The notes below the pieces were generated by a model. The model searched no databases, was not told the origin of the DNA, and saw nothing but the letters and a program-made list of their open reading frames with translations. A DNA stretch of 64,000 bases from Gordius sp. MW1 (Eukaryota; Nematomorpha; Gordioida; Gordea; Gordiidae). Location: assembly GCA_964036665.1 (NCBI GenBank), contig OZ038528.1, positions 2,796,501 to 2,860,500 on the forward strand. The letters are read 5' to 3'. Both the position numbers and the translations under genes were made by a program. Shown one piece after another: positions 1 to 12,485 of the stretch (positions are counted from its first letter, which is position 1; each line of letters starts with the position of its first letter).

Positions 1-447
1 TTGGCGAGCAAAAGGGGGGGGGGGGGGGGGTTACAGAGCGAATTCGGAAATAACAGGCAATTACGAGAATTTGCAGGCGGATGACGTGAAATGGGGGGGG
101 GGTGCCAAATATTGATCTCGATATGCCTTTTTGGCTTGTGGCTTCTAACACTAATGTAAATAAAACGTGAGAGCGAGCGCGTGCCAAATAGGATAATAAC
201 TCGCACGCATCCTAAGCTAAGATAGAAGGGCTTAAAAGTAAGCTAGGGGGGAAAGAATAATGGGGTTAAAATTTTATAATTAAAGAAAATTTAAAATGAA
301 AATTGTATTATGGGATCATGGAAAAATTTAAGTTGTAACATTAACGTATTTCAAACACGTTTATACGCTTTAAATAATTTATTTCATTTTTATGTTCTCT
401 CTCTCGCATAAAAAATTGTTTAAGAGCTAACCGCGGGCCGGGCATGG

Positions 448-714
448 AAGTTTTACGGGACCGGGTCAAAATAGCAGAAAAAAACAGCCAAATTGGTCAG
501 AACTGATCAAGATTGGTCAGAACTCATCAAGATCAAGATTGGTCAGGAGGGTTAGGGTTAGTGTTGTAGGTCAGCGTTTTAGGTTAGGGTTAGATGCACA
601 TCAAATTCCCTCCCCATTTGAGATTTAATTCTAATATATTGATTATCTAAATCTCATATGTTTCTGCTATTTTTTCATCATTCTGCTGTTTTGACCCCGA
701 TTCGGTTTTACCAT
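448..714. mobile_element. MITE-like element with TTAGGG-like core, copy 1
   Basis: Imperfect inverted ends: GTTTTACGGGACCGGGTCAA at the left and the complement of TTGACCCCGATTCGGTTTTAC at the right. The core GGTCAGCGTTTTAGGTTAGG followed by ATCAAATTCCCTCCCC is shared with the elements at 26.7 and 53.2 kb, though its ends differ. No clear TSD. Confidence 0.6.
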
Positions 715-1179
715 CATCTTTATTTAATACTGGCACACGGGGTAACATTAAGAATAGATATTGTCTAATTACATGTAACCAATATATTGGTCTTTCACAC
801 CAGAAACCCAGGATCCCTAACAATTTGTTTTAATATTCGCATAAATTAAATAATAATATTTTTACTGGTAAAATGACATAGGGCCAGAAAGCGATAGGTT
901 TTACAAAATATATGAGTTTAAATATAGTGTTCGGTCGAAGAGATGGAGTAGAAGTTATTTGAATATTGGTGTCAGTTTGAAGAAAGTGCGCGTCACTGTG
1001 TAGGTAAATAATTCGAAACTATATTTTCGACCTGCCTTAACACTGTCAAAATAGCGAGGTTTCATTTTTCTATCATTAACTCGGGCTCTTTTCATACCCC
1101 AGGCATTTTGGGACTAAAAAGTAACGCACGTTATCCAAATTATAAATTCCTACACAAATCGAAACGAGTGATTTCAAAA

Positions 1180-1390
1180 AAGTGTTGTAAAAAGGGCTGG
1201 GTTTTGTTTGGTCGACCTTTTTGGTATTAGTCGACTAAACATGAAGAGACCCCAAATTTTTTGGTCTATTTTTATTAGTCGACCACAAGGCTTAGTCGAA
1301 ATTTAAAAAATTGACCAGAGTCGATCGTTTCGTTAGTCTTAGTTAAACCAAAAGTCGCCCAAACAAAACCCATCCGTTTTTACGACACTA
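1180..1390. mobile_element. hAT-type MITE (AGTGTTGTAAAAA family), copy 1
   Basis: Left end AGTGTTGTAAAAAGGGCTGG, right end the complement (CATCCGTTTTTACGACACTA). Holds repeated GTCGAC-type boxes. The same family occurs at 18046, 60550 and 61531, two of them with perfect 8-bp TSDs. This copy has no clear TSD and is older. Confidence 0.75.
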
Positions 1391-1680
1391 CTAAGGGTGC
1401 GTCTTAATACGCGATTTAGAATCTATATATTATAAAAGCGGATGCATGTTAAAACATAGCCGCGTCTTAATACGAGCGTCACGTCATTTTTGTTTTGTTC
1501 TATTTTTGTGTTTTTGCTCATAAAACAAATATTTATCCTTTAATTACGCTTATTAATGCATATTCACATGTTAACTAAACTAAAATTGTTGCTTCCACGA
1601 CATGTCATGTGTATCGCATATTTATAGACAAACAAAAATATGGCGCTTTGAAGTTGAATCGTTTATTAGAAGTATGAGGA
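1391..1680. mobile_element. DNA-transposon relic, inverted copy of 29963-30232
   Basis: Begins CTAAGGGTGCGTCTTAATAC. Most of its length matches the complement of 29963-30232, including the segments around TGCATGTTAAAACATAGCCG and the CAAAAATATGGCGC motif. It abuts the previous MITE directly. Its right end is decayed into a poly-G tract. Confidence 0.6.
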
Positions 1681-2284
1681 GGGGGGGGGGGGGGGTACCT
1701 TGAATGATGCAAGCAAGGGTACTGATTTAATATAGGTCTAGGCTAAGCCATAAAAATTGTATTGTCACTTGTCACACATCATTCGGAGCAAAGAATATTT
1801 ATGTATATGTGTTATGAAAATATCATCATTCCAAAAAAGGATGCTATGCAAACAATATTTAGTCGAGGCAAAAAGAGGGGGGGGGGATAAACAAAATAAA
1901 GTTGAGCTATGTGAAATATGTGCGCAAAAAACAAGTGCCCTAAGCTACACGTACTTTGGCATTTAATAAAGCTTCAGGTCCGAACGTGGTAGCGGGGTGT
2001 GAGGAGGACAGAGGGCCCGAAGAAAATTTTCGATCGAGCAAAAGAAAAAAAAGAGCAAAAAAGTTACGAAAAAAATGGAATTAGAGTTAATATTGAAGAT
2101 ACTTTTTCCACGTATTAATTATCTTGATAATATAATAATCTTAATCAATAAAAAAATTGTCATTTAAAAATGATAGAATTTAAACCTGGACACTCACGAT
2201 TTAAAAAAGTTAAAAGCTAAGCAAATTTATAATTACTCGCTTACCGAAAAGACTTATCAATATCATATATATTATATATATATA
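1681..2284. other. No gene seen; poly-G tracts
   Basis: Long G runs near 1680 and 1876, then AT-rich DNA. The open frame at 1757-1966 has no recognisable protein features. Confidence 0.5.
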
Positions 2285-2434
2285 CATGGGCGTAGCCAAG
2301 GCTCCCCCCCCCCTAAATTAAAAAAAATTGTTGAAATTTATTAAAATTATCGGTCAAAATATGGGAAAAAATTCGTTTGCCCTTCCTAAAACATAATTGC
2401 CCCCCCCTCTAATTCCAATGCTGGTACGCCCATG
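2285..2434. mobile_element. CATGGGCGTAGCC MITE (hAT-type), copy 1
   Basis: Starts CATGGGCGTAGCCAAGG and ends CTGGTACGCCCATG, an inverted pair. Family of about 110-160 bp with G-rich or C-rich sub-ends and an AT-rich middle; about ten copies in this window. Superfamily is inferred from 8-bp TSDs at other copies. Confidence 0.8.
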
Positions 2435-2500
2435 CATATAAATAAATGGTGGTTATTTTTAAATTTTTGCAGAATAGAGTTAGGATTCTCAAATTGGCTT

Positions 2501-3052
2501 TGTCGTGTACCCATACACGAAGAATGAAATTAGCGTATCCAGAGATACGATGATGAAGATGTCTTCCCACACACCCCCCCCCCCCCCTCATCTCATCTTA
2601 TTCAAAAATTAAAGTTAAGAGTTCAACACGCGGTACAATCTTTTGATCTTACACGTTGTACACTCATAGCGTAGACCATTATTCTTTTACATTTAATTTC
2701 TAGTACGCGTATACCCCCCCCCCCCCCCGACGCGCTGATACGTATTTGTTATTTTTCTTACGCGTGAGTGATTTTCGATATACGCATCTTATCGTATGCG
2801 ATTTTGACATTGCGATCTTTTAATTATTATATATATTTTCTTGGTTGTGATTATATTAATGCCATGTAATAAAGACAGTTGAGAAATATTTCTGCGTACG
2901 CGCGTGAGCCTGTTCGCGGCCCGGCCATCCCCCAATAATTTATCGTTTTACGGCCCAATTTTCCTTTAAGTTCCCCCAATTAATTCCTAATAACTCTTCC
3001 CTTCTGGACCTTCTTATTTAAATCGTATTCCTTTTTTCGCACGAATGCGATA
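2501..3052 (+). mobile_element. Solo LTR (552 bp) of the 15.6-17.6 kb LTR family
   Basis: About 95% like the two LTRs at 15557-16102 and 17041-17586. Starts TGTCGTGTACCCATACACG and ends CACGAATGCGATA. Flanked by a perfect 5-bp TSD GGCTT (2496-2500 and 3053-3057), as expected after recombination between the two LTRs of a full element. Contains short palindromes (CGTGTACCCATACACG, CGTATCCAGAGATACG), two poly-C tracts and an AATAAAG near 2867. Confidence 0.9.
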
Positions 3053-3631
3053 GGCTTACTTATATATATTTGTTCATGCTCTTTCACATAAGGCAACGAT
3101 AGAGTATAGAGCACAAAATACGGCTTTGTTGATTATGTTATGATAACAAAATAACGGATTGTGGATCGCTAAACGAGAGTTGTAAGGCAATCTCAAGACA
3201 TCCCGAGCTTATAGCCGTCCTGGGACGGAAAATTTTTTAAAGATTAGAAATTAAAACGGACCACAAACTTTTAAATAAATTTTGTCATCCCCCCCCCCGC
3301 CCAAAAAACTATTTTCCTAAGGTTAACAAACGGTGTTAAAATGGACAATTTATGAAAAAATTATATTAATTGCTATCATGGGCGTACGCATTTTATGAGC
3401 TCGTTTTTGGTTGTCCGTCCGTCCTGTCCAACATGCAATTTTTTAATAATTGCTGTGGAAACTTATACGGGTTGTTAAGGGCTGTAGACTTATGCTTCCG
3501 TAAAAGACTTTTACTTTGTTTTCGCATTTAGACGAGCTAACGACCGCTGATTGGCTTATTTTTTCGACCTCGCCCGAGCCCAAATTTCCATTTTTGTGTT
3601 TGTGCTTAACTAATTTATTATTACCTTTACG
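3053..3631. repeat. Unclassified dispersed repeat relic
   Basis: The part 3400-3640 (with TTGTCCGTCCGTCCTGTCCA and ACCGCTGATTGGCTT) matches 39240-39425 in the same orientation. No coding capacity was recognised. The rest is AT-rich with nothing seen. Confidence 0.45.
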
Positions 3632-3769
3632 AATGGGCGTAGCCAAAGGGGGACATGGAAAAATTTGTTAAAAAGTATCATAATTTTGGCTAAAATTTCA
3701 AAAATGTTCATTTTGTCCCTCCCTAAATCATTATTGCCCCCCCCTCTAATTCCAATGCTGGCTACGCCC
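3632..3769. mobile_element. CATGGGCGTAGCC MITE, copy 2
   Basis: Ends AATGGGCGTAGCCAAAGG and CCAATGCTGGCTACGCCCT. Inner right part (TTATTGCCCCCCCCTCTAAT) is shared with copies at 2285 and 41495. No clear TSD. Confidence 0.75.
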
Positions 3770-5951
3770 TAATATATTTAAATTTATTTTGGCAACTTGC
3801 CTAAGCTGTTTCTTTAAATTATACATGATTTTGATAAATAATAAAGTTGAATAAGTTACATCACCTCCAGATGTAAATTGCAATTTGTGCTTTCTCTCTG
3901 CGTTGTTCAATAGTGAAGTCAAACGAGGTCAGCATTTTTAAAAAGAAACTAATATAGCTTGAACAATAGGATAAGGAAAAAAATGAAGGCCAATAATTTA
4001 AAAAGCACAAATTTAATAGCGTTTTAACCAAGTTTTTAACTTCCAAACGTTTTTACATGAGTTGTAATACATCATTTGGCAGCGCTTGTGGCGGAAATAG
4101 ATAATACTGAGATCAATCAATATTATCTTAATAGGTTTGACATCATTTATTGGTGACGTCATATTTGGAACGTCATATAATTGTGAAAGTCGAAAGAAGT
4201 GATAAAAATTGTTTCGTATAGGTCAATATTAACTTAATAAGTTGGTTTATTTAGAAATTCCAAATTTATTAAAATAATATAAGTAATATATATTATGAGC
4301 CAGAGATTGCAAATAGCTAAAAGATTTGATTTATATATCAGACTACAAATCACCCAATTCTTAATTACCATCCAAACTATATTTAAATATTTTGGGCCTT
4401 CAAATTTATGCTTGATTTTTTTTAATTTAAAATTGAGGGTTAATTTTAAATTATAAACGTAGATGCAAAGGTTACAATTAAATTCAATAAAATATACTCA
4501 TACAATCTATTTATCTCAAATATTCATACTATTTAAAAGTTATTCAAAAGTAATTTAATAATTTATATACAGTTTCATTAAGCTAAGCCATTATTAAGAG
4601 AGTAATGCTTAAAATAATTTTATAAATGAAAATAGTGAGCAAAGAGTTATATAAATATATTCCAGTTACAGAGAATAGATAGTAACTTATAGACTTATTA
4701 CTTGCTATTAAACTAATAAAAAATTATAAATGAAACATATACAAAATTGAATTATACTAGAAAAGATTAAAGTAATATTAGAACTTACATTTGTATCATC
4801 AGTATATATGAGAGTAACTACACGTCCAGGCTAAAATATATTACTTGATGTCAAAAAATAATGGGTACTTTCTCAAGTGTGCCTCTATGATCTAAACTGG
4901 CTTGCCAAAATCGCCTAACATATTTTCGAATGTATCCGTTCCTCTTTTCTTGATATGGAAAATTTGTTTTCCATAATAAAGAACCATAACCAAAAATCCA
5001 CATAATGAAAGGTTTAATAAATAAAAATTATGCTTGAATAAACCGGTTTATTGTGGCATTAAATAAAGAAAAAGTTTAAAATTGGGTCACATACGGTAAG
5101 AACAGCTGTGAGTTTTAATTACGTGTAAATTGTGTAGGTGTCACTTAGGAGCATTATACTAATTTAACAAGAGCACTTATTTGATAATTTTACAATGATT
5201 CTATTTTTGAATTAGACCAGAACATGGCTATAAGCACTGACACAGGAATTAGGGATAATTTTTTAAACAATATATACACACACAAATTTTTGATAGTAAA
5301 CATGCAATTTTCATTTTTTTCTATTTTATAATAAACGGATCAATTTTTACCATAAGAATAGGATTTAAAATTGTTTCATAAAATATATAAATGAACTTAC
5401 AAAATTTGATACCTAACTATTGAATGACACTATTTCCATGCGCAACTAATCAGAATATTGTTGATGCATAACGTATTTAGTAAAATGGTACATTTATATT
5501 AAACTTATAAATATTTGGTTGATTCTCATTTCATATAAAATAAAAACCAGTTTTAAGCTAGCTATGATCAAAAACTTGAATAACAAAGTATAGTCAGTTT
5601 TTGCCTATCAATTGCCAAGACAACTGTATGTCGATAATTAAATCAGGACAACTTATGATACAATGTTTATCAGCCCATAAACTATATTTAAATTAAAATT
5701 AATTTTTCCATTCATTATTTTGAAATATTAATCGTTTTCGAGCCGATTCTCAGGTTCTTACGGTTTAATTATCTTTAAACCGTTGTCAGCCAACAATGTT
5801 AATGCAATTGTGCTTTCATAGCTGCTTAACCCCACAGTACACTATTCCAAATCTTTCAAATAGATTCATATTTATAGTTTAATAATTATTGATCATATAT
5901 GTAATGTAATCATAGAGTAATTTTAGTTAAAATATGAAAAGGAAACAATGA
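3770..5951. other. AT-rich DNA, nothing recognised
   Basis: About 2.2 kb without a convincing reading frame, repeat ends or RNA gene. Confidence 0.5.
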
Positions 5952-5959
5952 CGAATCAC

Positions 5960-6116
5960 CACGGGCGTAGCCAGGTTTTGGAAGGAGACAAAACGTTTAA
6001 AATTTCAATTAGGGAGGGGCAAAACAATTTTTTTTTTAATTTTTCAGGGTTTTTGCATTAAAAAATCTTTTTTTCGTCAAGGGGGGAGGGCGGCCGCCCG
6101 CCTGGCTACGCCCATG
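5960..6116. mobile_element. CATGGGCGTAGCC MITE, copy 3, with perfect 8-bp TSD
   Basis: 157 bp, ends CACGGGCGTAGCCAGG and CCTGGCTACGCCCATG. Flanked by CGAATCAC on both sides (5952-5959, 6117-6124). The 8-bp TSD and inverted ends place the family in the hAT group. Confidence 0.92.
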
Positions 6117-6449
6117 CGAATCACTTAAAGGCATTTTGTACAGCTGGCAAATGATTATAGGTAAATATGTATGTATTGTAATTACGAATAGCAGCAATAT
6201 ATTATACAAATTTTATACATATTAAATGAAGTTATTACATACATATAAAAATAAATTACAATTTTATAATATAGAAGGCGATATAAAGTAAATTTTGGTT
6301 AAAATTTATTCTCTCGATTTCGCCATTTAAAAAAGGCCTAAGAACGTTATAAAGGTTTGCAACCTTTTATCAAATGGGCATATAAAAAAATTTCAATAGA
6401 GTGAAAACCATCTTCCTGTCATTTATCCTTTGAAGCTGGCTCTCAAAAT

Positions 6450-6575
6450 CAGTCGGTGGTATTTCGGTCTCGTCTCGGTCTAATAAAATCTCGTCGAGTT
6501 GCGGGTGCCATTATCAAAATCTCGTCGCATAGAAAATTGGTCTCGTCTTAACAATATATCTCGATATGTCAAAGC
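6450..6575. mobile_element. Relic of the TCTCG-type hAT terminal region
   Basis: GGTCTCGTCTCGGTCTAATA and further CTCGTC repeats resemble the left end of the hAT elements at 14991 and 32933. No intact ends. Confidence 0.5.
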
Positions 6576-7734
6576 TTATGTTTTTATACTATCTAAAGTT
6601 TTCCAATATAAAAAAAGGCATTTTATTTTAACACCTTTATAAACACGTGGTATGCATATATGAAACTGGGACACTAAGTTATCACAAAAATGAATAATGC
6701 CTTTAGATAAATATTTAAAACAAGTTTAGCCCCCTGATAGAACCGCCATCAGTGTCTTCCTTAAAATTTATCGCAAGTTTTTTATAATGTTATAAATTTT
6801 GAAAGATACAAGTGGATACTTTTTATCATTATTCATAACATAAGTAATTAGTTGCACGTATTACAGCGTTAACGCCAATAAAATCTATATTTACATTCGA
6901 ATAGAACATAAGATTTTGAGGGTTCAATAAATTGCAAATAATTGTCTTTACAACAAATACTTTTAAATGCAAGAAGCAACCGATTCTGTTATAGTGTAAT
7001 ACACCATTTTATGTCCCAAAATTTATACTTGATCCATTTTTAAAATCATTCAGCCATAAAATATTTTTGCTAATAAAAAGGTTTACTCTCGTATATTTTA
7101 ATGTAGTGAAAAAGCTCAGATAATTCCAATGAATAGAATATACCTGATAACCCTACTTTTATAATGTAAAAGAAAATATAAATGGCAAAACGAATGCATA
7201 AGCGGTCAGTGGTTTGATAGAGGCGTACCATGAGTTCAAGCGAAACAAACTCCCAGTAGACTCAAATTTAATATTTTGCTTTCAAGGTAATCGTTCGGCA
7301 TGCACAGAAGTCGCTGAGTGCTCACAAAATATTTAGCCAAATTTATGAATTTTTATTCATTAATTAGCCACCGATTTAAATTAAAAACCCAGACAAATTA
7401 ATGTAATTATTGTTGTTAAATTTGAAGATGTTTTAGTGAATTTATTACTTTATCAGGACTAAATCTATATGTTTATATTATAAATTAATGCTAAGGATAC
7501 AAATATACAATAATTATGTTTAAAAATACTTACTGCTTAAGAGCCATTTATAATTGATTCAACTCGAAAAAATTCTTAAAATTTGAATTTTACACGGTTG
7601 CTTGGGTATTTGGTATGTTTCGGCCGTAAAATCCTTTAAGTATTAATTTTAACTCTCCGCAGCATTTTCTTTGCTTTCTTGTAGGCTATGCTAATCTTAA
7701 TGGAGCATGTATCTTTCTTTTTAAATGGTCCATT

Positions 7735-7825
7735 AGATTTTGAACGAACGCGTTCTTTTTTTTGAAAACGAACGTGAACGCGTTCGATTTTTGTCAATGA
7801 ACGTTGAACGCGTTCGATTTTTTAA
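7735..7825. repeat. Array of GAACGCGTTC palindromes
   Basis: The 10-bp palindrome GAACGCGTTC occurs with minor variants three or four times in 90 bp, separated by T-rich spacers. Probably one end of a hAT-like transposon; the partner end was not found. Confidence 0.5.
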
Positions 7826-7839
7826 AATGTTTACACTGT

Positions 7840-8500
7840 GACCACAAATATGGTTTTAGTTTTATCCCTATACGTCAAGTTTTTTAACTACTGGCTGGTA
7901 AAGTTGCCAAAAACAGTAATTTTGGCGTTTTTCAAACGTCAATAACTTGCAAATTCAGGGGTAAAATTTTAATCAATAGATTTAATTCGTAGATAAAGGG
8001 GAGCTGAATGTATTCACAATTTTTTTTATCCTAGCAGATTTAATTTTAAATTATATACAAAATTAACTTATCCCTATCTTATTACATTGACAAATTACTC
8101 CAGACTTAAGGTCGCCCTCCCTTCTTAACATAAGGAATTAAGTGCGTGTTGTTGTTTATCTACTCTACCACTACAACACAACTACTACCACTACATTACT
8201 ACCACTGATTTTTATAAATTAAGGAATCTGACCTTCCCCCCTTTCCCCGTCATTTGCCCCCCCCCCACATTTTTTACCCTCTTTTTCATCTGGGGGGGGG
8301 GGGGGGAGAGTGATATACCCCCCCCCCCCCTTTTTTTTTACAACCCCTTATTTTTACCGGTAAAAAATACGGGGCGGGGGTGAAAAAGGAGGGTGAGGGC
8401 AAATCACCCCCCCCCCCCTTGTGAGAAAGAAGGTATAAAATAAGGGGGGGGGGCAAAGTTCTTAATTTATTTATGACTACTGTGCCCGGCCAAGCGTTCC
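7840..8500. repeat. Dispersed repeat (ACGTCAAG...CTTAAGGTCG family) and poly-C/G tracts
   Basis: The segments TTTTTCAAACGTCAATAACT and GACTTAAGGTCGCC recur at 21100-21950 and 49385-49830. From 8230 to 8460 there are many C and G runs of 8-15 bases. No gene seen. Confidence 0.55.
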
Positions 8501-8704
8501 TTTGGCTTAGTTCTTAATTGGCTAAATAATTGGTACCTATCAATAGGAAATATATGAAAGAATTTGGGTCAGCTTATTTCTAGAAAATACTATCAGTGTA
8601 TGGGTATGTGGTTATGATTGAAATAAGAATGGAATACAAATAAAGTCTGTAATTGATGTTATATACATAGCTAAATGTTGAAAACTACATAATTTGTGAA
8701 GATG

Positions 8705-8972
8705 AATGGAATAAATAAAAATGTTAATTATTAATATATTTGGAAAACTTTCAAACTTTGCAACTGAATTATATTCACAAATAGCAATGCCGATATTTTT
8801 CCTTTAAAATAAGATTCGTGTTTATTATGAGATAGCAACATGGAATAAATAAAAATGTTAAGTATTAATATATTTGGAAAACTTTCAAACGTTGCAACTG
8901 AATTATATTCACAAATAGCAATGCCGATATTTTTCCTTTAAAATAAGATTCGTGTTTATTATGAGATAGCAA
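8705..8972. repeat. Tandem duplication, 2 x about 134 bp
   Basis: The unit begins GGAATAAATAAAAATGTTAA and ends GAGATAGCAAC. The two copies differ by only a few bases. A diverged single copy lies at 21415-21560. The flanking piece 8520-8635 is repeated at 9185-9300. Confidence 0.8.
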
Positions 8973-9439
8973 CGAAAAGTGTTTCCCTAAGTCTTAAAAT
9001 TTTTAAGCCGCCTAACCTACACACTAAAATAAAATTATCATGATTATTTACTAAACGAAGAAATGCATAAAAAACATTATTTTACAAACATGATTTAAAA
9101 AATTAGAGTTTTGAAAAAAAATGATCAAATTTTCTCCCATTTCCGCACAATATTGCCTTGCCACAATCATTATTAGCCTTAATAATTGGCAAAATAATTG
9201 GTACCTATCAAAGGAAATATATGAAAGAATTTGGGTCAGCTTATTTCTAGAATACCATCAGTGTATGGGTTTGTGGTTATAATTGAAATAAGAATGGAGC
9301 GCTGTGACAATGTTGGCCTATAAAATAACAATACACTGATCATATATTGAATTCATTCTTTATACTTTATTAAATCATTTTTGATACCTATATATACATC
9401 AAATTATGACGATTAAAAAATAATTCATCATCAATCTTT

Positions 9440-10010
9440 AAGTGCGATGAAGTATATAATATTTTTGGGTAGTCCATCTTTAGTCAACACAAACAAACTA
9501 AATGGTTTACCCACGCGAGAACATGCCACATATAGCTGTCCGTGAGAAAAACATGGTGTGACAAAATCTAAGCTACAAATAGACATCGTTTAGCCTTGCG
9601 CCTTATTGATTGTCATTGCGAATGCCAACCTAATTGAAAATTTAATGCGTTTGAATTCAATCGGCACATGGGGGGAATCATAGGGATTCGTGGCAGCATA
9701 CATGTTCACCTCGGAACTTGCCATTTAAAATGCAGACTTCGGGTTATACATTAATATTTTAATGACACGGCCAATGCGATGCCATATTTATATCGTATCT
9801 CTGCAAGAATTTTCGAAATGAGAAATGTTTTGCTAGTTCCACCTGATGCATCCAAAAAAAAGAAACCCCTTGTCCTGCCGAAACTATCAGCATAATGCGG
9901 TCGTAAATAGTTTTTTGTTCATAAGTTAGTGGTGAAACATTGCGAGTGACAATCGCTGCCATTTCTAAAATATTGTACTGCAGTTGAAGACTCATATCAA
10001 TGTTGAGTAA
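9440..10010 (-). pseudogene. Helitron helicase fragment (PIF1-like), frameshifted
   Basis: The first frame (9759-9995) reads through LTYEQKTIYDRIMLIVSAGQ, then loses frame exactly where the P-loop should be; the neighbouring frame continues with a GGTSKTFLI-like P-loop. Then come the TINKAQG-like region, degraded, and QLYVACSRVGKP. Typical order of Helitron helicases. Confidence 0.85.
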
Positions 10011-10326
10011 ATCAGATGTACATCGATTTGGTTAACTCATACCAAAATGACAAATTTTAAAATTAGCAATGACAATGCAAAGATCTATAGCTATCAAAAT
10101 GCTTCATGATACATTGCGTCGCTAAATGATAACGTTAGATCGTTGCACCTTGAAGGATGTCGATATGATTAGTCATTAAATCTTTGCTTATACCACAACG
10201 TTTGTGCTCGGGGTGGGAAACATGCAGTCAACACTATAGCGAATAGTAGACGAATTTGTGTTGATGTACAGTTTAATGCTGCTTTAGTAAGAATACTGTC
10301 CCGTTGGTTGTGGTTTTCTAGCAAGC

Positions 10327-10536
10327 TTAATGCAAGGCATGCATCTTTATACGTGAGTGTTGTCCATTTACTTTACATATATTGTGAAATGACAATGAAT
10401 CGGTGACATTAACCAACAACTGTCGCAGTTGAAAGCACCTAGTCTGCCTTGGATTCACTATATATACACGATTCAAATTGTTTGATTTGAATAAACCGGG
10501 CCATTTATCAATTAATGTGCCTTGCTTGTGGGGCAT
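10327..10536 (-). pseudogene. Helitron replication-protein fragment
   Basis: Frame with KQGTLIDKWPGLFKSNN, NRVYIVNPRQTRCFQLRQLL and the end KVNGQHSR. This is the Helitron segment between the Rep and helicase parts (GRVYTV...YLRLLL...TVNG in better preserved copies). Confidence 0.82.
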
Positions 10537-11059
10537 CCATTTTTTCGATTGAGTTTACGTAAAATAGCCTGGTACTTCTGAATAGAGTAGTGTTTGTGCG
10601 AAGGCACCATAACCATCGGCACGATTAGACAATTAAAATAAAATTGGTGAGTGCAGTTTTAGGTAGATTTATAGCAAGATCAAGCGCTGTTTGTTCGTGA
10701 AAAATACGCGCTGGCCGTTTTCAAGATGGACAGCTAATTGAATAACTACTGTATCCCGTTCATGAATTGTGAACCCGAATATACGCTAAACAGCTTCATT
10801 GGAGCTGATTTACCCGCCAATACGGTAGTTCGTTATTTCATCATTGTTATTTAATGGAGGATCATGTATTTTCAATTCTAAATACATCCATGTCAATTCC
10901 AAAACTCACATACCTGCAAATATATTTGATGCTCTTCACCGAACTTCAGAACTAAACATTAATATGAGAATTAAGTTGTCAATGTCTGCGTTACTGATAG
11001 TTTTAGTAAATGATTGTCCGCCATTATCGCTTCTTCGATGATTTATTGGATATCCGTCG

Positions 11060-11456
11060 GTATCGTTTCAATTGACAAAAGTTCATATGTAAAAATCTCT
11101 AAATCTCTAAACTCCCGTTCTTTAAAAAAATCGCTTCTGTGCAAAATCTAACATAGTCAAAATCTAATATAGACAATAATTGCTTATGCGCATGCTAGTT
11201 TAATAACTTTTTTATGTTTTTAACTCCACAAAATCTAATACAGGCAATAAATGCTTATGCGCATGCGCAGTTATAAGTGTGACTTAAAACCCTCTGCGTT
11301 TGGTAAGTTTTCCAATATTATTATCATTTATTTTGTAAATTTCACTTCTGTGCAAAATGTAATATAGGCAAGGGTTAGATTTAGATATAGGGTTAGGGTT
11401 AGATTTAGATATTTAGAGATTTTTACAAATGAACTTTTGTCAATTGAACCAGATTC
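11060..11456. mobile_element. MULE-type MITE with 9-bp TSD
   Basis: Flanked by TATCCGTCG (11051-11059 and 11457-11465). Inverted ends share TTTCAATTGACAAAAGTTCA and GTAAAAATCTCTAAATCT. Inserted into the Helitron frame at VDGYP: removing one TSD restores the reading frame across the junction. The middle has repeats of CTTATGCGCATG and TTAGGGTTAG. Confidence 0.85.
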
Positions 11457-11699
11457 TATCCGTCGACATGTGTGACCGTATCATTGGTGAAATCTTTAGG
11501 ATAACGCTTTGTACATTTACCATCTAACATGCAAAGCGATGATCATTAAAATATCTACATGAGACTGAATCATGTTTGTATTACTAGTAACAATAGCAAA
11601 TAATATTTTATCAGTAGAAAGTTTTGGAATTTCTGCGTCGATGTCTTCAGGACGTATTTTGCCGATTAACTAAATCAAAATGTTAGCATGTGCTAATCC

Positions 11700-12485
11700 T
11701 CGCATTTACCACTCATTCGAATACATCCAGCAACGCGCGGGGCCAAATATTATTGCTGATATCTAATAAATAGAATACTTCAGCCCTTATTATATATGAA
11801 AGATTATTTACATTGTTGCATTTTGCAGTATCACTGTATGACGTCATGAAGTTTCGTATGATCGAAATTTATTAAATGATTGCCGCATTTTACAATATCC
11901 CTGTATGACGTCTTTATTAAGTGTCAAAACGTATGTGAGCATGTGCTAATCCCATAGACTAATAGACTGCTCATTCCCTTTTAAAAAGTGTACCCCATTT
12001 TGGCAGCCATTTTAATAAGTGAAACATAAATTTTGGCCAATTCATATGGTTTGATAAATTTTTAAAATTGTTATAATGATTAAAATGGGTTGTTTCATAT
12101 TATAAGATCAAGGATTATTGTCCAATGCAATCCATCGCTATACAAACTCTACTTCACTTATCAAAATGGCGGTCGTTTTTGGCAACACTTTTGATGCGTG
12201 TATATATAAGAGATGAGCAGTCTATTAGTCTATGGCGAATCCTTTACCACTCATTCGAATACAACCAGCAACGTGCGGGGCCAAATATTATGGCTGATAT
12301 CTTAATAAATAAATACTTCAGCCCTTTTTATATATAAAAGATTATTTACATTGTTGCATTTTGCAGTATCACTGTATGACGTCGTGAAGTTGCGTATGAT
12401 CGACACTTTATTAAGTGATTGCCGCATTTTACAATATCCCTGTATGACGTCATATGACGTCTTTATTAAGTGTCAAAACGTATAA
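11700..12485. repeat. Direct duplication (about 240 bp) inside the Helitron, split by a MITE
   Basis: 11700-11935 and 12243-12485 are about 90% alike (share CACTCATTCGAATACA, GCGGGGCCAAATATTA, CATTGTTGCATTTTGCAGTA, ATATCCCTGTATGACGTC). The MITE at 11953-12234 separates them. Confidence 0.85.
11953..12234. mobile_element. hAT-type MITE (CATAGACTAATAGACTGCTC family)
   Basis: 282 bp, ends CATAGACTAATAGACTGCTC and GAGCAGTCTATTAGTCTATG. TSD GCTAATCC / GCGAATCC (7 of 8). A fragment with the same end is at 24628-24720. Confidence 0.85.
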
